A stretch of 64,000 nucleotides of DNA. It comes from Nocardioides dongkuii (GTDB lineage Bacteria > Actinomycetota > Actinomycetes > Propionibacteriales > Nocardioidaceae). Both the position numbers and the translations under genes were made by a program. The notes under the pieces were generated by a model. It did no database searches and was not told the DNA's origin. It saw nothing but the letters and a program-made list of their open reading frames with translations. The DNA lies in the NCBI RefSeq assembly GCF_014127485.1, contig NZ_CP059903.1, forward strand, positions 3,594,001 through 3,658,000, given 5' to 3'. Shown piece after piece: positions 15,761 through 26,472 of the stretch (position 1 is the stretch's first letter; each line of letters starts with the position of its first letter).

Positions 15761-16150
15761 ATGAGCGACCCGCACCCCACCCACCCCGAGCCGAGTCCCA
15801 CCACCGGCACGTCCGGCACCACCGGCACGTCCGGCCCCTCCGGGACACCGGCCACGTCCGGAACGTCCGCGCCGGAGCCGGGCCGCCCGGCCAAGGACCC
15901 GCTGCGCGGCTCGCGCACCAGCGGGGTGTGGACCGCCGTGGTGCTCGGCGCCATCCTGCTGGTGCTGCTGGTGATCTTCATCGTGCAGAACACCCAGCAG
16001 GTCGAGGTGGCCTACCTCGGCTGGGAGGGCGAGGCGCCGCTGGCCGCGACGCTGCTCATCGCCACCGCCGCCGGCATGGCGCTCGCGATCCTCGCGGCCT
16101 CCCTGCGGATCCTGCAGCTGCGGCGTCGCGTGCGCCGCGACCGGCACTGA
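15761..16150 (+). CDS. LapA-like (DUF1049) membrane protein
   Basis: A 129-residue protein of the LapA/DUF1049 family. The N-terminal 45 residues are a Pro/Thr/Ser/Gly-rich cytoplasmic tail with repeated GTSG units. Two membrane helices follow (about 57-76 and 92-115) with the family motif FIVQNTQQVEVAYLGWEG between them, and a basic end (RRRVRRDRH). In other bacteria LapA proteins take part in envelope assembly; the role here is not known. The ATG follows GGGAGG closely. Confidence 0.85.
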   Translation: MSDPHPTHPEPSPTTGTSGTTGTSGPSGTPATSGTSAPEPGRPAKDPLRGSRTSGVWTAVVLGAILLVLLVIFIVQNTQQVEVAYLGWEGEAPLAATLLIATAAGMALAILAASLRILQLRRRVRRDRH

Positions 16151-16208
16151 CCGCGAGGTCCGAACCCCGCCAGCGCACCGGCCGCAGCGGCTGGCAGAGT
16201 GCGCGCCG

Positions 16209-17501
16209 ATGACCGGCCAGACCCCCTCCCCGCTGACCCTCTCCTCCTTCTGGCACGACCTCCCGCGCGAGGGCAAGCTGCTGCTCTCGGTGGTGGTCGT
16301 GCAGTTCCTCGGCACCGGCCTGGTGCTGCCGTTCCACGTCGTCTACCTCAACGAGGTGCGCGGCTTCCCGCTCAGCGACGTCGGGCTGCTGCTGGCGATC
16401 CCGCCGCTGGCCGGCTTCCTGGTCGTCGGCCCCGGCGGGGCCGCGATCGACCGGCTCGGGCCGCGCCGGATCCTGCTCGGGACCCTGCTGATGCTGGTCG
16501 CCGGCGGCACGGTCCTGGCCTTCGCAGAGACCCGGCCGATGGCGGCGGCGGGCCTGGTCCTCAACGGCGCGGCGTTCGGGATGTCCTGGCCGGCGACCCA
16601 GAGCTTCATCGCCACGGTGGTGCCGGCCGAGCTCCGGCAGCGCTACTTCGGGGTGAACTTCACCCTGCTGAACCTCGGGATCGGGATCGGCGGCGTCGTC
16701 GGCGGCGTCGTGGTCGACGTCGACCGCGCCTCGACGTTCCAGGGGATCTACCTCGCCGACGCCGCCAGCTACCTGCCGGCGATCTTCCTGCTGGCGGTGC
16801 CGCTGCGCGGGGTCGCGGGTCGCCCGGTCCACGACGAGTCCGGGCCTCCGGAGCAGGTCGGCTACCTCACCGTGCTGCGCCGGCCCGCGGTCGCCTCGCT
16901 GATGCTGCTGGGGTTCGTGTCCTCGTTCGTCGGCTACTCCCAGCTCAACGCCGGGATGCCGGCGTACGCCCGCGCCGTCGGGGAGGTCTCGACCCAGGGT
17001 CTCGGGCTCGCGTTCGGCGCGAACACGCTGGTGATCGTGCTGCTGCAGCTGGTCGTCCTGCAGCGGATCGAGGGGCGCCGGCGTACCCGGGTGATCGCGG
17101 TGATGGGCGTCTTCTGGGCGATCGCCTGGCTGCTGCTGGGCGCCTCCGGGCTGGTGCCCGGCACCCTCGGCGCCACGATCCTGGTCGCGGCGTGCGCCTC
17201 GGTGTTCGCGCTCGGCGAGACGCTGCTGCAGCCGACGATCCCGGCGCTGGTCAACGAGCTCGCCCCCGACCACCTGCGCGGCCGCTACAACGCGCTCAGC
17301 TCCGCGGCCTTCCAGCTGGCCGCGATCATCGCCCCGCCCGTGAGCGGCTTCCTGATCGGCCGGCACCTCGGCAACGCCTACATCGGCGTCCTCTGCGTCG
17401 GCTGCCTCGCCCTCGGCGCCCTCGCCATCCTCCGCCTCGAGCCCCAGCTCACCCCGCGCGCCAACGGCGTGCGCGAGGCGGAGAGCGCCCCGGCGGGGTA
17501 G
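16209..17501 (+). CDS. MFS transporter
   Basis: A 430-residue major facilitator with about twelve membrane helices. The loop 2-3 region GGAAIDRLGPRRILLGTLLM carries the D-R-x-G-x-R-R type motif of the family. The C-terminal half is preceded by a cytoplasmic loop around residues 200-220. It resembles drug/metabolite exporters of the DHA type, but the substrate cannot be read from sequence. The stop codon lies inside one arm of a strong bidirectional terminator at 17495-17560. Confidence 0.88.
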   Translation: MTGQTPSPLTLSSFWHDLPREGKLLLSVVVVQFLGTGLVLPFHVVYLNEVRGFPLSDVGLLLAIPPLAGFLVVGPGGAAIDRLGPRRILLGTLLMLVAGGTVLAFAETRPMAAAGLVLNGAAFGMSWPATQSFIATVVPAELRQRYFGVNFTLLNLGIGIGGVVGGVVVDVDRASTFQGIYLADAASYLPAIFLLAVPLRGVAGRPVHDESGPPEQVGYLTVLRRPAVASLMLLGFVSSFVGYSQLNAGMPAYARAVGEVSTQGLGLAFGANTLVIVLLQLVVLQRIEGRRRTRVIAVMGVFWAIAWLLLGASGLVPGTLGATILVAACASVFALGETLLQPTIPALVNELAPDHLRGRYNALSSAAFQLAAIIAPPVSGFLIGRHLGNAYIGVLCVGCLALGALAILRLEPQLTPRANGVREAESAPAG

Positions 17502-17560
17502 TCCGACACATGCCGGTCGTCTCAGGTCGGGACAACAGCACGGGTGTGTCGGACTACCCC
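17495..17560. terminator. Bidirectional hairpin terminator containing both stop codons
   Basis: Perfect 16-bp arms GGGGTAGTCCGACACA (17495-17510) and TGTGTCGGACTACCCC (17545-17560) around a 34-base loop. The TAG of the MFS gene (17499-17501) and the TAG of the convergent coxG gene (17554-17556, read on the minus strand) lie in the two arms. Confidence 0.85.
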
Positions 17561-18252
17561 CGCCGCGACCACCGACCGAGGACGAACCCCGCGAGCGCGG
17601 CGAGGAGCGGGACCCGGTAGGTCCGCAGCAGCACGGGTACGACGGCCGCGCCCAGGTCGAGCGCGTCGCCGGCGCCCCCGCCGGCGCCCGGACTCGGGCC
17701 CGGGAGGGGGATCGCCTCCGGCTCCGGGGCCAGCGGTGAGCTGGCAACCTGATCACCCCCAGGTTCGGTTGCCTGCTCACCGCCGGCCGGCTCGGAGGGC
17801 CCGGGGGACGACGAGAGCCGCTGCTCGAGGCACGCGACGAACTGGCCCAGCAGCTTGTCGGAGACGTCCTGCATGACCCCGCGACCGAACTGGGCCGGCT
17901 TGCCGGTCACCGCGAGGTCGGTGAGCACCTCGACGTCGGTGGCGCCGCCGGCCGCCTCGGCCATCGAGAGGGTGACCGTCGCGCCGGCCGTGCCGTTGCC
18001 GCGCTTGTCCTTGCCGTTCGCCTCGACCACGAACCGGTGCGCGGCCTCGTCCTTGCTCACGAAGCGGCCCGAGCCGTTGTAGACCAGCGCGATCGGCCCC
18101 AGCTTCACCTTGACCGACCCCGCGAATGTCTCGCCCTCGGCCGAGGTGACGGTCGCGCCGGGGAAGCACTCCGCGACCGAGGCGACGTCGTCGAAGAGCG
18201 CCCAGGTGTCCGCGACCGACGTGGGCACGGTGAAGCGGTGCTGGAGGTCCAC
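17554..18252 (-). CDS. coxG: CoxG-like SRPBCC protein with C-terminal membrane anchor
   Basis: A 232-residue protein. The N-terminal 150 residues are the CoxG (CO dehydrogenase subunit G) SRPBCC domain (FTVPTSVADTWALFDDVASV; AECFPGATVTS). A Pro/Glu-rich linker of about 45 residues follows, then a membrane helix (LLAALAGFVLGRW). In Oligotropha-type systems CoxG recruits CO dehydrogenase to the membrane, which fits the anchor. GTG start at 18252 overlaps the last base of the coxM stop codon. It is the last gene of the S-L-M-G operon. Confidence 0.88.
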   Translation of the reverse strand: MDLQHRFTVPTSVADTWALFDDVASVAECFPGATVTSAEGETFAGSVKVKLGPIALVYNGSGRFVSKDEAAHRFVVEANGKDKRGNGTAGATVTLSMAEAAGGATDVEVLTDLAVTGKPAQFGRGVMQDVSDKLLGQFVACLEQRLSSSPGPSEPAGGEQATEPGGDQVASSPLAPEPEAIPLPGPSPGAGGGAGDALDLGAAVVPVLLRTYRVPLLAALAGFVLGRWSRRG

Positions 18253-19109
18253 TACGCGACCCCGGCCGCTGCGAGGACGGCCCGCCGGGTGAGCACCCGG
18301 GCCAGGTGCCGGCGGTAGTCGGCGGCGCCGTTGAGGTCCGACGGCGGGTCGGTGCCCTCGGCGGCGAGCTCCGCGGCCGCGCGTACGCCGTCCTCCGTCG
18401 CGGGCTGCCCGACGAGGGCGGCCTCGACGGCCCGCGCCCGCAACGGCGTCGCACCCATGTTGGTCAGCCCGATCCGCGCCTCGGCCACCGCGCCGCCCTC
18501 GATCCGCACGGTGGCGGCGACCGCCACGATCGGCCACTGGTGGACGACCCGCACGAACTTCTCGTAGTGCGCGCCCCAGCCGGTGTGCTTGGGCAGCCGC
18601 ACCTCGGTGAGGATCTCGTCCTCCCCGATCGCGGTCTCGAAGAGCCCGACGAAGAAGTCGTCGGCCGCCACGGTCCGGGTGCCGGCGGACCCGGCGACCA
18701 CGAACTCGGCGCCGAGGGCCAGCGCCGGGGCGCCGAGGTCGCCGGCGGGGTCGGCGTGCGCGAGCGCCCCGCCGAAGGTGCCGCGGTGCCGCACCTGGGC
18801 GTCGGCGAGGTGCTCGACGGCCTGGGCGACCAGGCCGGCGTGCTCGGCCACCAGCGGGTCGGTCCCGACCACGGCGTGCGGGGTCATCGCGCCGACGACG
18901 ATCGCGTCGCCGTCGTCCCGGACCCCGCGCAGCGACGGGATCCGGCCGAGGTCGATGACCATCTCGGGGGCGTTCAGCCGCATCCGGAGCACCGGCAGCA
19001 GGCTCTGCCCGCCGGCGATGATCTTGGCGTCGTCGCCGTGCTCGGCGAGCGCCGCGACGGCCTCCTCGACCGACGTCGGGGCGAGGTAGTCGAAGGCAGC
19101 GGGGATCAT
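18252..19109 (-). CDS. coxM: CO dehydrogenase-like medium subunit (FAD)
   Basis: A 285-residue FAD-binding subunit of the xanthine dehydrogenase/CO dehydrogenase family. Both FAD motifs are present: AGGQS at residues 32-36 and TFGG at 111-114 (RHRGTFGGALAHADPAGD). It passes electrons from the iron-sulfur subunit to FAD and on to an acceptor. The ATG overlaps the coxL stop (ATGA). Confidence 0.93.
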   Translation of the reverse strand: MIPAAFDYLAPTSVEEAVAALAEHGDDAKIIAGGQSLLPVLRMRLNAPEMVIDLGRIPSLRGVRDDGDAIVVGAMTPHAVVGTDPLVAEHAGLVAQAVEHLADAQVRHRGTFGGALAHADPAGDLGAPALALGAEFVVAGSAGTRTVAADDFFVGLFETAIGEDEILTEVRLPKHTGWGAHYEKFVRVVHQWPIVAVAATVRIEGGAVAEARIGLTNMGATPLRARAVEAALVGQPATEDGVRAAAELAAEGTDPPSDLNGAADYRRHLARVLTRRAVLAAAGVA

Positions 19110-21594
19110 CGGGGCAGTCCTTCCGTGCTGCTGGTGCCGGGTGTCTCCTGGTTGCCGGCGGCGCCGTCGGACTCGAAGTGCGGCATCGCCGCGCCCTCGG
19201 TGGCCGGCCCGCCGGAGGAGCCGTCGCCGTGGATCGCCTTCCACACCCGCTCGGGGGTGCAGGGCATCTGGACGTCGCTGACGCCGAGGTGGCGGACGGC
19301 GTCGACGACCGCGTTGACGACCGCGGGCGTCGAGGCGATCGTCCCGGCCTCGCCCACGCCCTTGGTGCCGAGGGTGTTGGTCAGCGACGGGGTCGTGGTG
19401 TGGTCGACCTCGAAGCTGATCGTGTCGGCCGCGGTCGGCAGCAGGTAGTCGACGAACGACCCGGAGACCAGCGTCCCGGACTCGTCGTGCACCGCCTCCT
19501 CCCACAGCGCCTGGGCGATGCCCTGCACCAGCCCGCCGTGCACCTGGCCGCCGACGATCAGCGGGTTGATGACGGTGCCGATGTCGTCGCAGCACACGTA
19601 CTTGCGCATCTTCACCGCGCCGGTCTCGGTGTCGACCTCCATCGCGCACAGGTGGGTGCCGTGCGGGTAGTTGAAGTTCACCGGGTCGTACGTCGCGTCG
19701 GAGTCCAGCGAGGGCTCCATCCCGTCGGGCAGGTCGTGGGCCGCGAAGACCGCGCCCGCGATCTCCTGGATCGCGACGCCCTGGACGGTGCCGCGGACGG
19801 TGAACCGGCCGCCGGCGTACTCCAGGTCGTCCTCGGACGCCTCCAGCAGGTGGGCGGCGACCGCCCGCGCCTTCTCGACGACCTTGTCGGTCGCCTTGAC
19901 CAGCGCCTCGCCGCCGACGACCAGCGACCGCGAGCCGTAGGTGTCCATCCCCTTCGGCCCGACCTGGGTGTCGCCGTGCAGCACCTCGACGTCCTCGAAC
20001 GGGACGCCGAGCCGGTCGGCGACGATCTGGCTGAACGCCGTCGCGTGCCCCTGCCCGTGAGCGGTGGCTCCCGTCACCACCTCGACCTTGCCGGTGGCGA
20101 GCATCCGCACGCTCGCGTGCTCCCAGCCGCCGGCGCCGTAGTCGAGCGAGCCCAGCACCCGCGACGGCGCCAGGCCGCACATCTCCGTGAACGTCGAGAC
20201 GCCGATGCCCAGCTGCACCGGATCACCCGCCTCGCGGCGACGTCGTTGCTCCGCGCGCAGCTCGTCGTACCCGAACATCTCCTTGGCCCGCGCGGTCGCC
20301 GCCTCGTAGTTGCCGGAGTCGTACTCCAGGCCGGCGACGGTGGTGAACGGGAACTCCTCGTGGGTGATCCAGTTCTGCTCGCGGATCGTCAGCGGGTCGA
20401 CGCCGACCTCGGCGGCGAGCTCGTCCATCAGCCGCTCGATGGCGTACGTCGCCTCCGGGCGCCCGGCGCCGCGGTAGGCGTCGGTCCAGGTCTTGTTGGT
20501 GAGGACCGTCTGCACCTCGAAGCGGTACGCCGGGAACTTGTAGATCGCGTTGAACATGAAGGCGCCGAGGACCGGCACGCCCCCGCCGATCAGCGAGACG
20601 TATGCGCCGAGGTCGGCGAGCAGGTCGACGTGCAGCGCGGTGACGTTGCCCTGCTTGTCGGCCGCCAGCGTGAGCCGCTGCCACTGGTCGCGGCCGTGGT
20701 GGCCGGCGACGAGCGACTCGCTGCGGGTCTCGGTGTACTTCACCGGTTTGCCCGTACGGCGGGCCACCGCGACGGTGATCCACTCCTCCGGGGTGGTCTG
20801 CAGCTTGCCGCCGAAGCCGCCGCCGACGTCGGGGGCGATCACGCGCAGCTTGGACTCGGGGATGCCGGTGGTGGCGGCGAGCGCGTAGCGCAGGATGTGC
20901 GGGATCTGGGTCGAGGACCAGACGGTGAGCTGCTCGCCGGTCGGGTCGACCACGGTGGAGCGCGGCTCCATGAAGGCGGGGATCAGCCGCTGCTGGCGGT
21001 ACTCGCGCTCGATCACGATGCCGTCGGTGCGCGCCTGCGCGATCGCCTGCTGCGCGTCGCCGCCGGTGCCGGCCTCGGCGGAGTCGAAGACCCAGTGCGC
21101 CGAGCGGTTGGTCCCGAGGTCGGGGTGGGCCAGGGTCTGGTCCGCGGCCGCCTCCTTGAGGTCGAGCGCGGGCGGCAGCACGTCGTACTCCACGTCGACG
21201 AGCTCGGCGGCGTCCCGGGCCTCGGCCGCGGTGCGGGCGATCACGACGGCGACCACCTCGCCGGCGAACGCGACCCGGTCGATCGCGACCGGCAGGTGGG
21301 TCGGCGCCTTCTGGTCGGGGGTGATCGGCCAGGCGTTGATGAGCACGCCCTGGACGTCGGCGAGGTCCTGGCCGGTCACCACGTCGACGACGTTGGTGGC
21401 GGCCTTGGCCTCGGTGACCTCGATGCTGGTGATCCGCGCGTGTGCGAACGGGCTGCGCACCATCGCGAGGTGCAGCATCCCCGGGAGCGCGATGTTGTCG
21501 GTCCAGCGGGTGCGGCCGGTGATCAGCCGCTGGTCCTCCTTGCGGCGCCGGTCGCGGCCGATCTCCTTCTCCGCGGGCTTCTCCTGCACGGCGG

Positions 21595-21598
<4 letters not shown>
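19106..21598 (-). CDS. coxL: CO dehydrogenase-like large subunit, form II
   Basis: An 830-residue molybdopterin-cytosine-dinucleotide subunit. The active-site loop reads AYRGAGR at residues 374-380 (about 20459-20479). This is the form II signature; true CO dehydrogenases (form I) have AYxCSFR with the Cys that binds copper. The conserved Glu of KGVGEAG near the C-terminus is present, as is the molybdopterin-binding GGGFGGK. Form II enzymes have uncertain or non-CO substrates. Coupled to coxS and coxM by ATGA overlaps, in S-L-M order, which is also the form II order. Confidence 0.92.
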
Positions 21599-22080
<482 letters not shown>

Positions 22081-22106
22081 GGCTCTCCCTGGGGTCGCTG
22101 TCCTGC

Positions 22107-22122
22107 TGTGACGTGGGTCACG
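22107..22122. promoter_or_regulatory. CRP-like palindrome upstream of coxS
   Basis: TGTGACGTGGGTCACG matches TGTGA-N6-TCACA at nine of ten positions. It overlaps a possible -10 box (TACCGT, 22120-22125 on the minus strand). A related palindrome precedes the GAF regulator gene at 24211. Confidence 0.6.
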
Positions 22123-22194
22123 GTAGGGATGCAGGGTTGGCCGCTCGTTGGTCACCGCGCGCAAGCTCGCCGAGTCGGCGCTTGTGTCCGCCCC

Positions 22195-22294
22195 GGACGT
22201 CATACGACCTGGTCGCTATCGCCGCCGCCTCGTACGACGTCACGCGGGACGTCGTACGAGCTCGTGGCCATCGCCGCCGCCTCGTATGACGTCC
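22195..22294 (+). repeat. Double palindromic repeat, GGACGTCRTACGA family, copy 1
   Basis: Two tandem hairpin units. Each begins GGACGTCRTACGA (22195-22207 and 22247-22259) and ends with the complement, TCGTACGACGTC at 22230-22241 and TCGTATGACGTCC at 22282-22294. The same two-unit structure occurs at 58171-58270. It lies in the 321-bp gap between coxS and the NTF2-like gene, which otherwise holds only the coxS promoter. Confidence 0.8.
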
Positions 22295-22401
22295 GAGTCG
22301 TCCGGGTTCTGCACAGGCCGGCTGTGGAGAAAGCGGACACGAGCGCCGACTCGGCGGAGTGCGTGCTCGATCTGCGGGGTGCGGCACGCCAGGGTGGGCC
22401 C

Positions 22402-22926
22402 GTGGCGACGCTCCGAGACGACCGGGCAGAGATCTATGAGCTGGTGTGCTCCTACTGCCGGGCGGTGGACCGGATGGACCTCGAGGGGGTCCGGGCGGTG
22501 TACGCCGAGGACGGCGTGGACCACCACACCGGGTTCAGCGGCTCCGCCGACGAGTACGTCGCCTGGTTGGCCAGGATGCTCCCCGCGCTCGACGGGACGA
22601 TGCACCTCATCGGGAACCACCTCGTGGAGGTCTTCGGGGACGAGGCCGTGGCCGAGACCTACGGGCAGGCCGTGCACTGGGGCTCGCCCGCGGACGAGCC
22701 GGCGCTCAACTTCACGACCGGCTTCCGCTACGTCGACCACCTCGTGCGCCGGGACGGCGGATGGCGGATCCGGGAGCGGTGGGCCGTCCGCGAGTGGACG
22801 CGCTCGGACGCCGGCCGGCTCGTGGCGAGCGGGGCGCCCGGACCCCGACCGGCCCGGGACCGGTCCGACCCGGTCCACGTCCTGCTCGACCGGTTGCGGG
22901 CCGGGCTGCGGGCCGGCGAGGAGTAG
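22402..22926 (+). CDS. SnoaL/NTF2-like protein
   Basis: A 174-residue protein of the SnoaL-like family (cone-shaped alpha+beta fold). Visible family blocks: LVCSYCRAVDRMDLEGVRAV, YAEDGVDHHTGFSG and GGWRIRERWAVREW. Members act as small isomerases, dehydratases or ring-hydroxylase small subunits. The GTG at 22402 is the only plausible start near the conserved region, with CAGGGT six bases upstream like a leaderless -10 box. Divergent from the cox operon. Substrate unknown. Confidence 0.8.
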   Translation: MATLRDDRAEIYELVCSYCRAVDRMDLEGVRAVYAEDGVDHHTGFSGSADEYVAWLARMLPALDGTMHLIGNHLVEVFGDEAVAETYGQAVHWGSPADEPALNFTTGFRYVDHLVRRDGGWRIRERWAVREWTRSDAGRLVASGAPGPRPARDRSDPVHVLLDRLRAGLRAGEE

Positions 22927-22934
22927 GGGCGCGG

Positions 22935-24170
22935 TCAGCGGCGGGCGACGGCCAGCCGCCCCTTGAGCAGGGGTACGGCGGGGTGCGGGCGGCCGCCGAG
23001 GGCGGCGAGGCAGACCTCCAGCACCTCGGCGTCGTACGGCGCCCGCTCGCTGTAGCGGACCACGGCGTCGGGCTGCGGGTCGGCGAGGAGCGCCTCGCGG
23101 ACCGCGACCGCGACGTACTCCCCGAGCTCGCCGAGCCCCGGCGAGTTGGTGCCGGGCAGCAGGTCGCCGCCGTACGCCTCCACCGCGGCGGCGACCCGGC
23201 CGCGCCGCAGCAGGAGGAGCACGTGGTCGACGTCGGTGGCGACCGGCATCAGCAGCCGGTAGGGGCGCGAGGAGAGCTGGCCGCCGAGGGCCGCCCGCAG
23301 GTGAGACACCTCCGCCTTGAGCGTGGAGAAGGTGACCGGCTGGTCGCCGTACACGGCGGCGTGCAGCTGCTCGAGCGAGAGGCCGCCGGGGTTCATCGCG
23401 AGCAGCGCGAGGATCTCGGTCTGCCGGCGGTTGAGCAGCAGCCGCTGCCCGTCGAGCCGGGTCTCGGCGGTGCCCAGCAGCGTCATCACCAGGCCGGGGT
23501 CGCTGGTGTCGTCGCTGCCCGGGCCGAGCGCACGGGCGGGCACCGCGGACTCGATCAGCCGCGCCATCACCCGGGCCGTCGCGAGCCCGATCGGGTGGGT
23601 GCGGTCCCACGTGGTCGACAGGTCGATCACGCCGAGCTCCGCCCCGGTGACCGGGTCGTGCACGGGCGCCGCCCAGCAGACCCAGTTGTGCACGATCGAG
23701 GCGTAGTGCTCGGCGCTGAACACCATCGCCGGCGCGTCCAGGCGGGTGGCGAGGTCGAGCGCGTTGGTGCCGACCGACTGGTCGTCCCAGCGCCCGCCCG
23801 GCACGAAGTTCACGGTCTCGGCCTTGCGACGCATCACCCGGCCGCCGTACGTCCACAGGATCCGGGTCTGCGGGTCGGTGACGGCGACGACCAGGTCGCC
23901 GTCCTCGGCAGTACGGCGGAGCTCGGACTCGACCCTCTCGACCGCGACCTGCAGCGGCGAGTCGCGCCAGATCGACGCGGTCTCCGACTCGTCGGCCAGC
24001 GGGGCGTGGGTGACCTCGGTGGAGATCGCGGCCTCCGACCGGGTCCAGCTGTGCAGGATCTCGGGCCGGACCAGCGGCTCGGCGCGGTCGCCGTGCTCGA
24101 CGAACGAGGTCCAGGCGCGCACCGCGTCGTGCCGACGGGCGCTCAGGTCGGTCGGGTCGGTGAGGCTCAT
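22935..24170 (-). CDS. GAF-domain transcription regulator
   Basis: A 411-residue regulator. The N-terminal half has a GAF-type sensor (about residues 65-195; VVAVTDPQTRILWTYGG, NFVPGGRWDDQSVGTNALDL, WAAPVHDPVTGAELGVIDLS), as in AcoR-like regulators. The C-terminal half has a winged-helix region (about 235-310; RQTEILALLAMNPGGLSLEQ). No AAA+ domain is present, so it does not work like a sigma-54 activator. Actinobacterial proteins of this build often control alcohol and aldehyde dehydrogenase genes. It shares a CRP-like palindrome with coxS, so control of the cox locus is a reasonable guess. Confidence 0.78.
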   Translation of the reverse strand: MSLTDPTDLSARRHDAVRAWTSFVEHGDRAEPLVRPEILHSWTRSEAAISTEVTHAPLADESETASIWRDSPLQVAVERVESELRRTAEDGDLVVAVTDPQTRILWTYGGRVMRRKAETVNFVPGGRWDDQSVGTNALDLATRLDAPAMVFSAEHYASIVHNWVCWAAPVHDPVTGAELGVIDLSTTWDRTHPIGLATARVMARLIESAVPARALGPGSDDTSDPGLVMTLLGTAETRLDGQRLLLNRRQTEILALLAMNPGGLSLEQLHAAVYGDQPVTFSTLKAEVSHLRAALGGQLSSRPYRLLMPVATDVDHVLLLLRRGRVAAAVEAYGGDLLPGTNSPGLGELGEYVAVAVREALLADPQPDAVVRYSERAPYDAEVLEVCLAALGGRPHPAVPLLKGRLAVARR

Positions 24171-24210
24171 GGCGGCTCCGGGTGCGCGGGCGGCCAACGT
24201 ACCCGGTCGG

Positions 24211-24226
24211 CGTGACCCGGGTCACA
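24211..24226. promoter_or_regulatory. CRP-like palindrome upstream of the GAF regulator
   Basis: CGTGACCCGGGTCACA, containing the perfect 14-bp palindrome GTGACCCGGGTCAC. It matches TGTGA-N6-TCACA at nine of ten positions and lies nine bases upstream of a possible -10 box TACGTT (24196-24201, minus strand). Confidence 0.6.
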
Positions 24227-24235
24227 GATCCGGCG

Positions 24236-25341
24236 TCAGTCCCCCAGCCGGGCCCGGAGGAACCGCACCGTCCGGGTCATCGAGTCGGCGAACCTCGGCC
24301 CGAACGCGTGCTCCTCCCCCGGGTAGATCTGCAGCGTGCTGTCGGCGCCCGCCTCGGTGAGCAGCCGCTGGGTCTCGCGCGACCAGTCGACGGGGCAGCT
24401 GTCGTCGGAGGTGCCGTGCAGGATCAGCACCGGCGCCTCGACCCGGTCGAAGTACGTGCGCGCCGAGAGCTCGCGGTAGGCCCGCGGGTTCTCGCGCGGG
24501 CTGCCGCCGAGCCGGCCGTAGAGCGCCTGCGCGGCGTCCGGCCGCTCGGGGATCGTCCAGCGCCGCAGGTTGTCGACGAAGGCCGAGCTGACCGGCGCGA
24601 AGACGACCGCCGCGTCGACCAGGTCGGGCTGCGCGACGATCGCGTTGTAGGTGACCGCGCCGCCCATCGACCGGCCGACCATGCCGAGCCGATCGTCGTC
24701 GACGTACCGCTCCTTCTTCAGGGCTTCGACGGCGCCGATGGCGTCACGGGTGTACGTCAGCCGCGACTCGCGCCCCAGGTCGTCGACCGGGTCGGAGCCG
24801 GCGTGCCCGCGGTAGTCGGTGTGCAGGACGACGAACCCGTTGTCGGCGAACCACTCCTGCTCGCGCGACATCCCGCGGCCCAGCGTGTAGATCGCCGGGT
24901 CGATGTAGCCGTGGTTGAGCACCAGCGCGGGGAACGGCCCGCGCCCGGCCGGCACCAGCAGCTCCCCGGACACGGTCGCGCCGTCGACGGTGTAGGTGAC
25001 CGCCCAGCCCGTCCACCGGTCGGTGCCGCCGATCCGGGAGGTGCGCCGGATCCGGCCGGCCTCGACGTCCTCGCGCATCAGCGCCGGCAGCGACACCTTT
25101 CCTGCCGGACCGTCGGCGACCGGTGGCAGGGTCTCGTCCTGCTCGGTGGGGGTGGGGGGCTGGGTGGGGCCCGAAGGGCTCTCGCTGGGCGTCGACGGGG
25201 GTGTCGACGGGGGTGTCGACGGGGCGGCGCTCGGGGTCGCGGAGGGCGACGGGTCCGGCTCGGCGGGCTCCTCCTCCCCGCTGCACGCGACCAGCGGCGC
25301 GAGGAGCAGCAGCGCGGCCAGGGTGGTCCGCCGTGGACGCC

Positions 25342-25345
<4 letters not shown>
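24236..25345 (-). CDS. Lipoprotein alpha/beta hydrolase (S9-like)
   Basis: A 369-residue secreted lipoprotein. The signal peptide ends in a lipobox with Cys21 (LVAC). A Pro/Ser/Thr-rich linker (about residues 24-70) contains a 12-bp tandem repeat at DNA level, three units at 25191-25226. The catalytic domain has the nucleophile motif GRSMGG, the Asp in DDSCPVD and the His in EEHAFG, as in prolyl-oligopeptidase-like or acyl esterases. Its ATG overlaps the XdhC stop (ATGA). The substrate is unknown; the place in the cox maturation operon may be incidental. Confidence 0.85.
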
Positions 25346-26464
<1,119 letters not shown>

Positions 26465-26472
<8 letters not shown>

